A stretch of 64,000 nucleotides of DNA, taken from contig MU277687.1 of the NCBI GenBank assembly GCA_022385805.1, positions 402,245 to 466,244 of the forward strand. The letters run 5' to 3'. The stretch is from Pilatotrama ljubarskyi. Lineage: Eukaryota; Basidiomycota; Agaricomycetes; Polyporales; Polyporaceae. Under the pieces are notes generated by a model. It did not search any database and was not told the DNA's origin. It saw nothing but the letters and a program-made list of their open reading frames with translations. A program made the translations under genes and the position numbers. Below are positions 1 to 11,687 of the stretch, in pieces; position 1 is the first letter of the stretch; each line of letters begins with the position of its first letter.

Positions 1-438
1 GACCTGCCGCTCGTCCAGCTCGATCACCCCCGAACTGCACCGCGCCGTCCACACCGGTGTCCGGTCATGGAACGTCAGCAACGGCGTCGGCGTCAGCGGA
101 TTCTGCCCCGCCCCGCTACCCGCGCCCGCACCCGCACCCGTCCCCGCGAGGCTCGCAGAGCTCACTGGCGAACTCAGCGGAGGCACCGCAGGGACAGGTG
201 CGGAGGGTATAGGCGAGAGCGTGAACGAGTACGAGTGGCTCGGCGCGTTGTTCTTGATCACGGACATGAGCCGCGTCAGGAGCGACACGGGCTGCGTCGG
301 CTCGGGGACGTGCGGGTGCGAGTGCGGGGTCAGCACGAAGTGCGTCACAGCGGACTGCACGGTTGACCGGGATATCCTCCGCTGTTGCTGGGGGCGGAGC
401 GGCGGGGAGAGCGAGACGGAGTCGAGCTTGGCGTGCAT
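1..438 (-). CDS. 5' part of an unrecognised protein, runs off left edge
   Basis: An open frame starts at the ATG at 438 on the minus strand and stays open to base 1, giving about 146 residues with no stop. The product begins MHAKLDSVSLSPPLRPQQ, is rich in Pro, Ser, Ala and Gly, and has an (AG)n run near residue 100. It ends in a more structured stretch (LLTFHDRTPVWTARC). I do not recognise the family. The frame stays open a little way upstream of 438, and a short open stretch from 622 could be an earlier exon, but I could not join the two in phase. The true start is therefore uncertain. Codon use resembles neighbouring genes. It could also be a 5' extension of a gene whose main domain lies outside the window. 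Confidence 0.4.
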   Translation of the reverse strand, partial: MHAKLDSVSLSPPLRPQQQRRISRSTVQSAVTHFVLTPHSHPHVPEPTQPVSLLTRLMSVIKNNAPSHSYSFTLSPIPSAPVPAVPPLSSPVSSASLAGTGAGAGAGSGAGQNPLTPTPLLTFHDRTPVWTARCSSGVIELDERQV

Positions 439-3090
439 GGTGCGCGGAGAGGGTGGTTGAATGACTACCGCGGGACCCTGGGGCGGGGTGGGCGGGTATG
501 AGTGCACAGAGTCTCGGCTTCCGTTCGTGAGGGTTACGTCCGAGTCGGTCGAGTGCTTCGTGAGTGGTGAAGGGCGCACGTCCGAGGACGAAGGGGTAGG
601 GGCTGGGAGGTTCGTCCGACATGCGAAGGAGAGCGCCGCTTCAGCGTGGTATGGGGACGTTTGTGGGATCGGGAGGAGGGAGATGAACACGCCTGGAGGG
701 AAGGAGGGTGAGCGGACCCGGATGTACCAACCCCGTTTCGGTCGGTGTATCGACCACAGCAGTGTTGAGGTCTCGTTGTCCTAGCCGAGGCTCAGTTCAT
801 GCGTTCCAAGACAACGAGGCCCGGTATAAGCCACTCACAACGATATGCTCGAGTATCTCATCGTCCGACAGAAATCTTTCCTTCACAATGTGAGGTTAGC
901 TTCGCCATCCCGCCGCCCGTCCGCCACTGCGACCTGGCAGGGCCTTTCACTCGCCTTGTACCACAACACCTTCTCCGACCCTTCCGGGAGGACGTCCACT
1001 CGCATGTCCTCCAACACATCCGAGCTGAGTGGAAGCAGCAAGCCCAATCAGCACAAATATAGTGAGGTCGGCCAAGACGAGCCTCGGCGCACGGCACGAA
1101 CCGCATGGCTGGGTTTGGAACACTCACCTCCGCACTACATAGCGCGTCACCTCCGAGCTGTCCCCAGCAGAACCACTCGCGGCCATGTACAGTATTGCGT
1201 CGGCCTTTTCAGCCTATGAAATCGGGTATTCGTTTCGTGAGGGCGAGGCAGATGGAAACGGAGCACAGTCGGTGGCAAGAGATGGTTGCTGCGTCCGGTC
1301 TAGCGCCGCATAGCGCCCGGGGATCCCGTTTAGAGTCAGTGATAGACGCCTGTAGGCCATCGGTCCGGAGTCGCGAAGGGCGTCTAACGGTTGTGCTCCT
1401 CCGTCGTCGCCTTCATTGCACGCCTGCGCGATCGTCGAGTTCACTTTTGAGTGCCAAGTTCTATAACATGCAATCAAGCCTCTAGAGATGCATATGGAAC
1501 ATTGATGGATGCGTGCGAGTGCTCCTCGGCCGGAGGTCGCTCTAGCGATGCACATGCGCCTGCGCTGGGCAAGGCTGCGACAGGTGAGAGCAAGGTTTGA
1601 CGGAGCCTATGCTGTGACTTTCGGCGCAACCCATCGCGACGGGACGAGCTCCTCAACAAGCCGCCATTGTACCCTGCGCTGGAGCTTGTGCGGTCTGCTG
1701 GGCAAAAGCGTACGTCATATTGGTCGTGGATCCTGGCGTTGAGTGACTGACCATAGGGCAATGAATACGGTCTGGAGCCCGTATGATACTCGATCCAGTT
1801 CCCTATGATGAGGAATAGCAGTCGGGAGCGATATCTCACCCTACCCGGCTCTTTATGACGACCTCGGCGTGTGTCAAGGCGGCCGGACCCCGCCCAGAAT
1901 AGACACCCTGCGGTGCGCTCCTGTCACCTTGAGATATCCGGCCCACTGAGTTCATACCGTATCGTGGCGTTTAGGCTCTCAAACACTACTGCGATCAGGC
2001 CCTCCCACGACCCAGATCTGTCACCGTGCACAGGGCATTGTGTCATATAGACCCCCAGGCATCTCGACCTCTCGCTGGAGTTGACTCTCTTGGCCAGGTT
2101 CGTCCGTACAAGCTCGTTCCGGGCTTGCTGGCCAGAGGTCGACAAACGTCGTCCACCTAACCGGCGGTGCGGATGGCTCGATCCCGAACAATGATTGCTG
2201 CGGTGTATGAGGCGTCAACGCAAATCCTCGTCACCATGAACTCCGTATGTAATACCTAGAGCTTCGGGGCCACCCCGTGTCGCGATCTATGTGGGACAAT
2301 CCTCCCGCAATGCACGAAAGGATGACGCAACTGCACTTTTCAGGGTTACTAGTCCCGAACATGTCCGTGCAAAGCCCACCCAGCATGTGGTGTTATCGGG
2401 GGAGCGTCCGAACGCGACTGCGAAGCCAGGCACCATATCCACAGGAGAGAACTCTACATGGCATAACACTAGACAAGTTTACAGTAGGTAGGGGATAACG
2501 CGAGCCTCGCGTATCTGTCAGGTAACTCGAGTTTCAAGAGTCACAAAGCGGTGCTATTCTCGGCGGGTTGATGCCCTCCAACCACCGCCGGCGACACCGC
2601 ACACTGCCTGCATGCGCATTCCCGGTAAGCGAATCCTGGCAATTCCTGCGAGCTGATTGCCTCCGGTGTGCTGTTTTGGCGGTAACGCCGTCATGTATCA
2701 GTGTCACCGCGCATTTGCAATGCAAAGACGCAGACGCCGTCGAGAGTATTTGGCGGGCAGCAGACGGGGAATCACACGTCCCCCCCTTTCCCTCCTCCAA
2801 CGCCGACTTTTGAGCTTCTTGCTCCATCTTCCGCTTCTTGCTGTTGTATTATCCATACGCCCTCCCCTTTCGTAAACGATCACTCTTTCTTCTACTTCGG
2901 ACCCGCGCTATAATTAGACAAGAACATAGGCGTCGCCCTAGAGCCGACGCATAGATAATGGCCTCCCCGATGCGGATCATACTCGAGGAGAAGTGCGTCT
3001 TCTTTCTTCCCCGCTTTACGCCACGGTGCACGGACTCGACGGCTAACTCGCCTGGGTCCACCTTCTGCCAGCACCTCGACGGCGTCCTTC
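439..3090. other. 2.65 kb with no supported gene
   Basis: All six frames hold only short overlapping open stretches with no family resemblance, no consistent splice chain and mixed composition. The last few hundred bases (about 2880-3090) are probably the 5' leader of the MFS gene. I see no tRNA, repeat or transposon end here. Confidence 0.45.
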
Positions 3091-5402
3091 ATGAAGGACG
3101 GCAAGGGCCCGGCGTTCCTCGCCGCGAGCCCGACGACGGCTGCGCCCGAGCGGCCTAATGACCTGATCGCTCTGCGCCATCTCAGCGTGCAGAGCAAGGC
3201 CAACCGCCGCATTAGCGTTCAAAGCCAAGTCTCCATGAACCTCTCCGGCAGCAATGCGGTGCACATACACCGTGAAGGGCACGGTCATGGCGAAGGCCCA
3301 GAGCCCACACCGAAGGGCCAGCGCGGATTCCGGTTCTGGATGGTCTTTGCATCTAACCTCCTCGTGGAGATGCTATCTGCCCTCGATCTGGTGAGTTCAC
3401 CTCTCGGCGCAATTCGACGTCCATGCTCATGGGTACGTATGTTTGCGCTGTGTAGACGGCCGTTTCGACAGCCCTGCCAACAATTGTCGATCGCCTGCAC
3501 GGAAACGATTTCATCTGGGCAGGAGGCGCCTACACCATCGCCTCCACCGCGGTACTCCCTCTCGTCGGCGGCTTCGTATCTGGCTTTGGTCGCAAATACG
3601 TGCTCCTCGCATTCATCGCCTTCTTCGCTGTGGGCTCCGTCTTGTGTGGCGCCGCGCAGAACCTCACCATGCTCATTGTCGGACGAGGTTCGTCTGTGGT
3701 TCGATGGCGCTAATCTTGACATTGGAGGACTGACGTCTTACGACACAACAGCGTTTCAGGGCATCGGGAGCGGAGGCAGCTTGTCCGTTACGGAAATCAT
3801 CTTTGCCGACATGGTGCCGCTGCCAGAGCGAGGCAAATTTCAGGGAATCGCTGCCGCGTACGTCCCTCAATCTCCCAGGGAACAGATTGACGCTAACGAG
3901 TAATGCCCTGTCAGTGTCTGGGCTCTAGCATGGTATGTAACCCGTACCTCAGGACTGTATCATGAAGCAAGGAGCTGAGTCCGCCATCGCAGTGCTATTG
4001 GTCCTCCCATCGGGGGTGCTCTCGCAGGCTCCGGTGCATGGCGCTGGCTCTTCTACATGAATATCCCCCTTGGTGCTGCCGCGACGCTTGCCATAGTGTG
4101 TTTCCTCCCCAACGTCGTTCCTGCCGGAAGCGCCAAGAAGAAACTCCTCGAAATGGACTGGATGTGGGTATTCATTCTTTCCGGTCTACCGGAGCTATCA
4201 TGGGGCTGACTGCGGCCACGTTCGCGCGCAGTGGTAACGCTATAATCATCACGAGCACTATATTGGTCTTCCTCGGATTGACCTGGGGCGGCCTCCGCTT
4301 CCCCTGGATCTCAGGAGAAGTCCTCTCTACTGTAATCCTGGGCGTCTTGGGTATCGCTGCGTTCCTCGTTCTGGAGAAGTTCTGGCTGCACGGACAAACG
4401 GTCAGTACTAGCCCGATGCATCTGCACTCTTCTGCATATCGATCTACTTCACAGGTACCGGACTTCTTCTTCACGAACCGGACAACACTCAGCGGGTAAG
4501 CTTGCCTTCTATCACAAGCTCACTAGGTCCAGTGCTCAAACTCCACAGATATCTCGGAACCTTCTTCCACGGTGTCGTTTCCCTGACTGCTATCTGTGAG
4601 CCGAACAATCTTTGCAAATAGTATGGCAAACACTGATGCGTGGTCGCAGACTACCTCCCTATTTATTTGCAAGCCTCCAAGGAAGCAAGCGCGCTCCGTT
4701 CCGGTATCGAGATGTTCGGCCTCTCATTCTCCATTCCCATCTTCGCCATCATCGCTGGCATCAGTGTCGAAGTCCTCCGCTTTTACCGGCCACAGAACTA
4801 CATCGGCTGGCTATTCACCATCGTCGGCTTCGTCCTCCTCTCTCTGCTCAAAGCCGACAGCACTGCGGCGGCATTCATCGGCTTCCAGATTCCCCTTGGT
4901 ATCGGCTTGGGCATCCTGTGGATCGGCACCCAATTCCCCATCTTGGCCCCTCTGCCGTTCTCGAATAGCGCGTATGCTCTGGCATTCTTCATCTTCATCC
5001 GGAACTTTGCACAGGTCAGTAAATTTCCGCCTTAGTCTCGCTCTTTCGCAGTGCTCAAGTGTTCGTTTGCAGAGCTGGGGTATCGTCGTCGGCGGTGCCA
5101 TCCTGCAGAACGTGCTTGAGGACAAGCTGCCAAGTTCTCTGAAGGACACCCTCCCCAAGGGCCAAGAGTTCGCGTATCAGCTCATCCCGCAGATTCCTGG
5201 TATGAGTGATCCTCAGAAGGCTGACGTGCGCGCGGCGTTCGCGAGCGGCACGCGGGTGATCTGGCTGGTCATGCTTGGGCTGTCAGTCGCGGGCCTGCTG
5301 ACGTGTCTCTTGATGCGCGAGGAGGAGCTGAAGACAGAGATGGACGATACATGGGCCGTTGTGGAGAAGGCGAAGAAGGTCGAGGAGGACGACCGCGTCT
5401 GA
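3091..5402 (+). CDS. MFS exporter, 14-TM drug:H+ antiporter type (DHA2-like)
   Basis: Ten exons fit: 3091-3390, 3456-3687, 3752-3857, 3915-3932, 3993-4163, 4232-4400, 4455-4495, 4549-4595, 4650-5014, 5073-5402. Introns are 49-68 nt and all phases close. The product is a plasma-membrane-type major facilitator with a polar N-terminus of about 75 residues and then successive hydrophobic helices. Visible family marks are TAVSTALPTIVDRL after TM1, VGGFVSGFGRKYVLL (motif A region), GSGGSLSVTEIIFADMVP, GPPIGGALAGSGAWRWLFYM (motif C region) and MDWIGN at the central linker. The last helix is followed by a charged tail ending DDRV. This pattern is that of fungal DHA2 transporters such as AflT-like and azole or toxin exporters. 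The substrate cannot be read from sequence. No biosynthetic genes lie beside it, so it does not look like part of a secondary-metabolite cluster. Confidence 0.88.
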
Positions 5403-5811
5403 TCGCCCCCAACTCCTGGTTCTGCGCACTGGCACGGACTTCACCGTTGTACAGTAGTATCATTATTATACTGGACCTTACCTTAGCGTATGGCAACGTA
5501 GTCGGTTATGTCCCACCTGGCGTGGCGGCGTTACCTGACTGCATAATTTCTCGCTAGGATGTACACGCTGGTGATGGACACAGAATATTCAATTGGATAC
5601 CCCTGCCCGAAATCGACGGGGCCCGCCATGGTTCGTTCCGAGTGCCCGATCCGGCGACGGAACGCGAGTTTCGGAGCGCCCGTCGCGCCTGCGGAAGTTG
5701 ATGGCGCGCGTCGACCGCGTCACATTCCCAACACATTCCAACTCTGCAGTTTCGCAAACCCTTGTGTTCCCTACAGCCATGTCTCGCTAGACGACCCTAT
5801 CTCCTTGCAAG
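5403..5811. other. MFS-COQ8 intergenic
   Basis: About 0.4 kb separates the MFS stop from the COQ8 start. It should contain the MFS 3' end and the COQ8 promoter. I see no gene or repeat in it. Confidence 0.5.
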
Positions 5812-8486
5812 ATGCCGCCTGGTCCCGCATACAACTGGCTCTGCGTCGCCAGCTCGGTCTGCAACATCCTCTCGCACGCCGCCCATATCCGCGCGGCCCA
5901 ATTTGCTCAAGCCGGCCAAACAGTTGGCCGGAGTGATTTGCTCTCCCGGAGCAAGGTAGACCAGTCATACCCGTATTCAAGAACCGAAACCACATTGCAA
6001 CTAGATGCCGAAGCAGCTGAGAGTGTAACGAGGTCCTTGGCCACTGAGGCCCCTCGTGTGCCTGGAGCCGAGCCCGTCCGGAGCAATCCTCCGGAAACAC
6101 CAGGGCAGGCTCGTCCTAGCGTGAACTTAGTCGAGAACAGCGGACCAGAGGTGAGTTAAACATCTGCATGCAGCGTGGTCCATATGGTGAAGCTATCCTA
6201 GGCTGCATATACTGGTGTGCGCGAACGCATACTCCCGGTCGACAATGCGCGTGAGCCGGAAACTGGGGCACAGTCGAGCTCCTTTCTGTATGCCTCAGCC
6301 CCTTCGATTCCACGGCACGAAACTACGCAGCATATTCAGAAGCCGGCACCCACACCGCCGACAATCAGCTCCGGTGCAGGCGTGTCCTCGAACCATGTTC
6401 AGGTGGATGCAGAAGCGACTAAGACACCGTCGCCTGCTGTTTTGACCATGACATACTCTTCCCATCCCAAACAACCTCCCCTTGCGCGGACCTCGAGGCA
6501 AGCCCCGGTGATACAGGCAGCAACTACTGAGCATCTAGCAGATGTGAGTGCAGTGCCCACAGACAAGACAGACCCAGCGTCCGTCGGAGATGTATCGGCT
6601 AGTACAGGCATGCCTGACCCGGGCGAGGTGAAGCGCACATAGTCGAAGAATGACCACCCTACTCATAACTTAGTCTCAGCCGGTATTGCTTGATCGACCA
6701 AGAGCCAGAAATCTACAGTCGTCCAAGGTCCCTTCCTCGCGCCTGGGTCGCTTGTTCCACTATGGAGGTATGCATGTATGCGCTATGCATTCTTCATTCG
6801 CTGAGCTTTACCCTGTGTGCGTAGGTCTCGCAGCTTCGTTAGGCTTCGGTGCTGCATCTGAGCTCGTCCGTCGCTCTACCAGCAGCTCCGACGAGAAGGC
6901 TCCTGCTTCGCTCATGCTCACCGAGGGGAACATCAAGCGGCTCGTCTCAAAGCTCACCCAAATGCGTGGCGCAGCTCTGAAACTGGGTCAATTTATGAGC
7001 ATCCAAGGTCGGTTGTGCGCATCTACTCGCTGTGGCCTTCCGAACTGAGACGTCTGGTATGTAAGACAGCCACGTTCTTCCACCAGAGATAGAGGACATC
7101 TTTCGACGAGTGCAGGATAGTGCGCATTACATGCCAGACTGGCAGATGGAGGTATTGACGACGCTATCGACTTGTCGACAACATCTCACCCCTTGAAACA
7201 TCTAGCAAGTCATGAGGGACTCACTGGGAGCGTCTTGGATGGATAACTTCGAGTCCTTTGACAGGTTGCCGTTCGCTGCAGCCTCCATCGGCCAAGTCCA
7301 CTCTGCAGTCCTCAAAGCGTCGGTTTCGCCTACCGGCGCACCCGCCCGCGTCGCCGTCAAAGTCCAGTTCCCCAACATCGTCAATTCGATCAACAGCGAC
7401 CTCGGGTACGTCAAGATGCTGCTCACTGCGGGGAAACTCCTCCCGCGTGGGCTGTTCCTGGACAGGACGATCCAGGTGATGAAGGACGAGCTCGCGGATG
7501 AGTGCGACTACTCGCGGGAGGCGGCGTTTGCTAGGCGGTTCGGGCAGGCAGACCACCTTGGGGGTGACTCGAGGTTCAAGGTACCCTGGGTGTGGGAGGG
7601 TAGTACGGACCGAGTGCTGGTCATGGAACATGTCGACGGCGTGAGCGTGGGCGGGTCGGTGATCGATCGACTCAGCCAGCGGGACAGAGACGACGTGGGT
7701 GTCCAGGGTCATCTGCCTGTTAGAGTCCTATGGGCTGTTACTGACATGCGAGGTCGGACAGATTGCGACGCGCATCATTGACCTGTGTCTGCGCGAGCTG
7801 TTCGTGTTCAGGGCTATGCAGACCGACCCGAACTGGACGAACTTCCTCTGGAACCCGCGCACGCGCAAGGTACGCTCTCGTCCGCGCTGTTACGCTCGCA
7901 AAGCCTAACTGTCTAGCTGCGCTGGGCAGGTCGAGTTGGTCGATTTCGGCGCGACGCGGGAGTACTCGAAGGAGTTCATCGACAACTGGCTGCACCTGCT
8001 GTCTGCCGCCGTTTCCGAGGACCGCGATGCATGCATCGAGTGGAGCCTCAAACTCGGCTACCTAACCGGCCAGGAGAACGACGTACGTTGTGGCGTCCAT
8101 CCCGTCCGCATGGCCTCCTGACTCGCCCCCCGCAGATCATGCTGGACGCGCACGTCAAGTCGATGGTGCTCCTCGGGACGCCATTCAAGGCGTCCACGCC
8201 TCAGCCGTTCAAGTTCGGGCCAGGCTCGACCTGGGCGGACATCACCGCGGAGATCAGGGCGCAGATTCCTGTCATGCTCCAGCACCGACTCACGCCGCCG
8301 CCTAGAGAGACGTACAGTTTGAACAGGTGCGTTACGACGGACTGCGGCCTAGGTGGTCGCGATGACTGACGCCCACTGCTATACAGGAAGCTGAGTGGCG
8401 CGTTCCTGCTGGCATCGAGGCTGGGCGCATCTGTGGACTGCAGGACGTTGTGGACGAATGTCACAGACGGCTATCGGTACGGTTAG
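5812..8486 (+). CDS. COQ8: COQ8 / ABC1 (UbiB-family atypical kinase, coenzyme Q biosynthesis)
   Basis: Ten exons: 5812-6150, 6202-6627, 6680-6767, 6825-7007, 7066-7151, 7206-7694, 7762-7869, 7930-8082, 8136-8326, 8387-8486. COQ8 is a mitochondrial inner-membrane ATPase/kinase-like protein needed for the ubiquinone biosynthetic complex. The N-terminal 250 residues are poorly conserved but begin MPPGPAYNWLCVASS, as fungal homologues do. The core shows SSRLGRLFHYGGLAASLGFG, the KxGQ motif (AALKLGQFMSIQD), the Ala-rich loop replacing the P-loop (FAAASIGQVH), the ATP lysine (AVKVQFP), the ExD element (DECDYSREAAF), DPNWTNFLW and DFG (ELVDFGATR). Exon 5 starts after an AAG acceptor at 7065, which alone gives DSHVLPPEIEDIF in frame. 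All diagnostic residues are present and the reading frame is intact to the TAG at 8484-8486. Confidence 0.93.
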
Positions 8487-8797
8487 ACTGTAGCTATAGA
8501 CTCACGACCTATACCAGCATTGGTGTTTCTTGTAGAGCCAGTTCCATCGGCGATCAGCTCATTCCGACTCCACGCTAGGTATAGCAGGTAGTACTGTAGT
8601 CCCGCAAGCAACCTTCGCGAAGACAGGACAACCTAAAAGCATGGACCCAGGCCTGTGTATATAGGTAGGTAAGGTAGTGTGCTGTTGAGAGTATACTGAA
8701 TTACACTAGTGTGCAAGAGCGTAGTGGGTGTTGAACCTCATTGTCATCTAGAGAGCATCCGTCCAGTTGTGTATATCGTAAGTGGTAAGTCGTATGA
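8487..8797. other. COQ8-OPI3 convergent 3' region
   Basis: About 0.3 kb lies between the facing stop codons of COQ8 and OPI3. I see nothing beyond probable 3' UTRs. Confidence 0.5.
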
Positions 8798-9642
8798 TCA
8801 TAGCTCCTTCTTGGACTCTGCCCTGGCAGCTTCCCTCTTGGAGTAGATCATGTCCGTGAACGGTCTGCGGTGAAGAGCGTCAGTCGTGTGACCAACGCAT
8901 GACTCGATGTTGACTGACCCTTCAAACTGAAGCGCGATGAGATACACGATGTACACGTAGGCCGTGATGAGCAAACCTGCGGGACGCTCATACCTGACGG
9001 AGAGTTACGTCAATTACCATGCCTGCACGGGGCGCGGGTAACACTCACCAGAGGGCAGTGGCAGCAAAGGACATGGTGCTCCCCACGTACATAGGATCGC
9101 GCAGGACATTGAACGGGAAGCCTTCAACCCTGTGGTCCATCAGGATCCCGAAGTAGTCTCCCAGAAACGTCCCGGTGATGCCTAGTGCCCAGGTGGACGT
9201 GATCACGAACGTCTGTCCGACAATGAACAGCGCAGCAGGGATGAGCGTGTCAAGCGGCTCAGGAAGTATCTTGGCCTTCGGCTGCTCGAGGAGAGCACGA
9301 TGGTACCTGCGTAAACGCGTCAGTGCTCGGACCGGGCGCGATGTATGACGTGGGCGTACTCACAGCGAGTCGCGCAGGAGGCCCGCGGAGAAGATGCACA
9401 GCGCGAGGAAATAACAACCATATCTCGCGTTCCCGCCAAATATGCGCGTGATCGTCTTGTTCCTGTACTCTGCACGCGAGGGAGAAGAGCCGTCAGCGCA
9501 AGTACTGTGCCGGGTAGGAGCCGGTACGCGCACCATTGCGCGCGACAATGTTCCACGCTGTCGGATTGAAAGCTATTGCTGCGATACATGCGTGCAAGGA
9601 TGGCTTAGAGAGGTCAATGAGGCTGGTCAGCGAGCTCCCCAT
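8798..9642 (-). CDS. OPI3: Phosphatidyl-N-methylethanolamine N-methyltransferase (OPI3 type)
   Basis: Five exons read on the minus strand: 9534-9642, 9364-9469, 9049-9306, 8919-8993, 8798-8864, encoding 204 residues. Yeast Opi3 has about 206. The enzyme uses S-adenosylmethionine in the ER membrane for the last two methylations from phosphatidylethanolamine to phosphatidylcholine. Features seen are an N-terminal hydrophobic segment with FNPTAWNIVARNEYRNKTITR, further membrane segments, and the family block GTFLGDYFGILMDHRVEGF followed by PFNVLRDPMYVGSTMSF, ALWYERPAGL and a GPFTDMIYSKR tail. The frame is open upstream of 9642 but contains no ATG, so MGSS at 9642 is taken as the start. It is transcribed away from the first BTB gene. 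Confidence 0.92.
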
Positions 9643-9743
9643 GTTTCTATCGCGCAGGACGTCGTGGACGATGAGCAGAGAATGAGTTGGGAGTTTCAAG
9701 GCGTGCCACTGACGAACTTGTTGCCACCTGGCCGTTTGGGGTA

Positions 9744-9752
9744 ATTCACGTG
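9744..9752 (-). promoter_or_regulatory. ICRE/E-box-like site upstream of OPI3
   Basis: Read in the OPI3 direction the site is CACGTGAAT, starting about 110 bp upstream of the OPI3 ATG. It resembles the yeast inositol/choline-responsive element (consensus CATGTGAAAT), bound by Ino2/Ino4 bHLH proteins. That such a site works in basidiomycetes is an inference. A CACGTG box may also bind other bHLH factors. Confidence 0.35.
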
Positions 9753-10097
9753 TTTGCCTTGCACCTGGGACTGGGCGTCTAGCGGTGGTCTAAATAGACG
9801 CCGATTTGTACCTACCGCTACAATTGAGCGTCTAGTGCAACAGCCAATCACAGGGCCCGCCTGACACCAGTGCCCTCTCAGGTCGAGCTCTCTCAGCTAA
9901 CCGCCACAGGAAACCTGTTTAGCTGCAGATACAATCCTTGTTTGGCCTAGACCCCTGACTCTTAAGTCTCATGCTAGTACTCGTGGAGGAGCTGCGCGAG
10001 ATCATCTGGCCTCCTTTACTCAGACTTCGCAGGCCACTACATGTGACCCTGTCCATGACACAACTCGGCGGTGCTTCCCTAGGCTCACACCCCTGCG

Positions 10098-10106
10098 TAT
10101 ATATAT
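10098..10106 (+). promoter_or_regulatory. TATA-like element of BTB gene 1
   Basis: TATATATAT followed by GG lies about 130 bp upstream of the ATG at 10236. Its position and composition fit a fungal core promoter, but AT runs are not specific. Confidence 0.4.
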
Positions 10107-10235
10107 GGCGGAAAGGGTCAGACGACGAACGTAGTGCATTCTCCCCGGCATCGCTCGAACGTCCGTCTCACACGCTTCCAATTCTTAGTATATATCATCT
10201 AACATCCTAGCCCTCCCAGAACATCTCTCGGGGTC

Positions 10236-11332
10236 ATGCTTCCAAATCCTCGTAGTCTGCAGGAGACTTGGCTTGAAACTCGTTCAGATGTTCGGGACAC
10301 GCCTGGCGTTGCAGAGGCCCCTTCCGCCAAACGTGATGGAGAACTGTGGTTCGAGGACGGGAATTTGGTACTCGTAGCGGGGGACGTGGAGTTTAAAGTC
10401 TACCGAGGACCACTGATTGCCCACTCGCTCGTATTCACAGATATGCTCTCTCTGCCCCAACCTGCAGGCGCGGACCATTCAGAACGCACCGAGAGGACTT
10501 GTCCTGTGATACCGTTGCACGATTCTCCAGATGACCTTCGACATGTTCTACGCGTCTTCGTCCCAGGGAGCTCCTTGCGGTCTGTATACGTCCGCACACT
10601 CTCGCGCGCGACGTTAAGTAACGATCCTTACGCAGAGCTGGAGCATTTGAACCCTCCTACGAAGAGGTCTCGGCCTGCATTCGTATCGGGCACAAGTACC
10701 AAATCGATGCGCTCGTCCAGCGCAACCTCGCCTTCCTCGCGAGACTCTACCCCTCCGATTTCGACTCCTATCTCGCCGCGCGGCGCCTGGGCCGGCCACC
10801 CACCTTCACCCCGGCTCATGCCATCGGCGTAGTGAATCTCGCTCGGCTTACCGCCGAATCTTCCTTGCTCCCCGCCGCACTCATGGAATGCTGTTCACTC
10901 GGCGCGAACATCGTACACGGACTGGAGCGCCCCGACGGGACACGCGAAACGCTGTCTCCAGAGGACCTCGGACGATGTTTCGTCGGCCGCGCGCGCATGG
11001 CACAAGCCAGTGCACGCATCGCGCACCAGATGTTCCGCCAGAGCGTCGCGCGCGGGTGTCGCCACCCCGCGTGCTGCCTGCGCGTGCTGCAGCGACTTTT
11101 GAACGACCTGGGCGACGCGCGGATCGAGCTCGTGTCGAATCTCGACTGGTGCGCGTCGTGGACGGAGTATCTGGACGACAAGGACGACGAACGCGAGCTG
11201 TGTGGGAAATGCTACAAAATGCTCGAGGAGGAACGGCCGCGGCAGTTGCAGCGCGAGGTGTGGCAGGTCCTGCCGACCATGATGGGAATTACTGCGCCGG
11301 AGAATTGGGGGGAGAAGAGGAAGGAGTCTTGA
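10236..11332 (+). CDS. BTB/POZ domain protein, array member 1
   Basis: Two exons, 10236-10579 and 10636-11332, encode 346 residues. The BTB domain starts near residue 32 with LWFEDGNLVLVAGDVEFKVY, RGPLIAHSLVFTDMLSLPQP and HDSPDDLRHVLRVFVPG, the form expanded in Agaricomycetes. The phase-2 intron follows the loop SSLR. Exon 2 continues with EVSACIRIGHKYQIDALVQR (BACK-like helices) and IGVVNLARLTAESSLLPAAL. It then has a CC pair (MECCSLGA), LSPEDLGRCFVGRARM, a single Cys in HPACCLRVL and a C-terminal ELCGKCYKML. BTB domains dimerise and often recruit Cul3 ligases or chromatin factors; the role of this family is unknown. It is the only plus-strand member of the array and faces member 2 tail to tail. 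Confidence 0.85.
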
Positions 11333-11687
11333 CCGAAGCCGCCGTTATGGAGGTGTGTCTATTCTCTCTGCCTACTTCCTTGTCCCTCACATCCTAACTC
11401 AGCAGCATTGCATCTCTTTTCCTCGGGTCTCGTCACACACTGGAGAGACTGCGTTCAGGAAGATGACATCCGATCATAAATATACCCATGTACTGTGCTT
11501 GTGTGGATATTGTACAACAGCGCTGGAACCTCTGTAGTGTATACGTAGTTTCCTCTTCGATCTTTGCACCACTCGCGCCTGTCAAGGGTTTATCAGCGGA
11601 ACGCAGGTCAGACTTGTAGTAAGCTCACCGGTCCTCGGACGGTACCTGTCATGATCGATGATAGGTCTTGAGACGTTGCTCGACATC
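11333..11687. other. BTB1-BTB2 convergent 3' region
   Basis: This 355-bp AT-richer stretch lies between the facing stops. I see no gene, repeat or clear terminator. Confidence 0.45.

Larger units (their letters stand above)
9643..10235. other. Divergent promoter region, OPI3 / BTB gene 1
   Basis: The 0.6-kb region separates two divergent starts. It holds the E-box at 9747-9752, a TATA-like stretch at 10098-10106 and three copies of an octamer related to GCGTCTAG between 9775 and 9835. No gene is supported in it. Confidence 0.5.

Noticed and set aside
116..622. 168-codon minus-strand frame at the left edge
   Set aside because: It overlaps the better frame starting at 438 and could not be joined to it in phase; only its first 30 codons could be an upstream exon.
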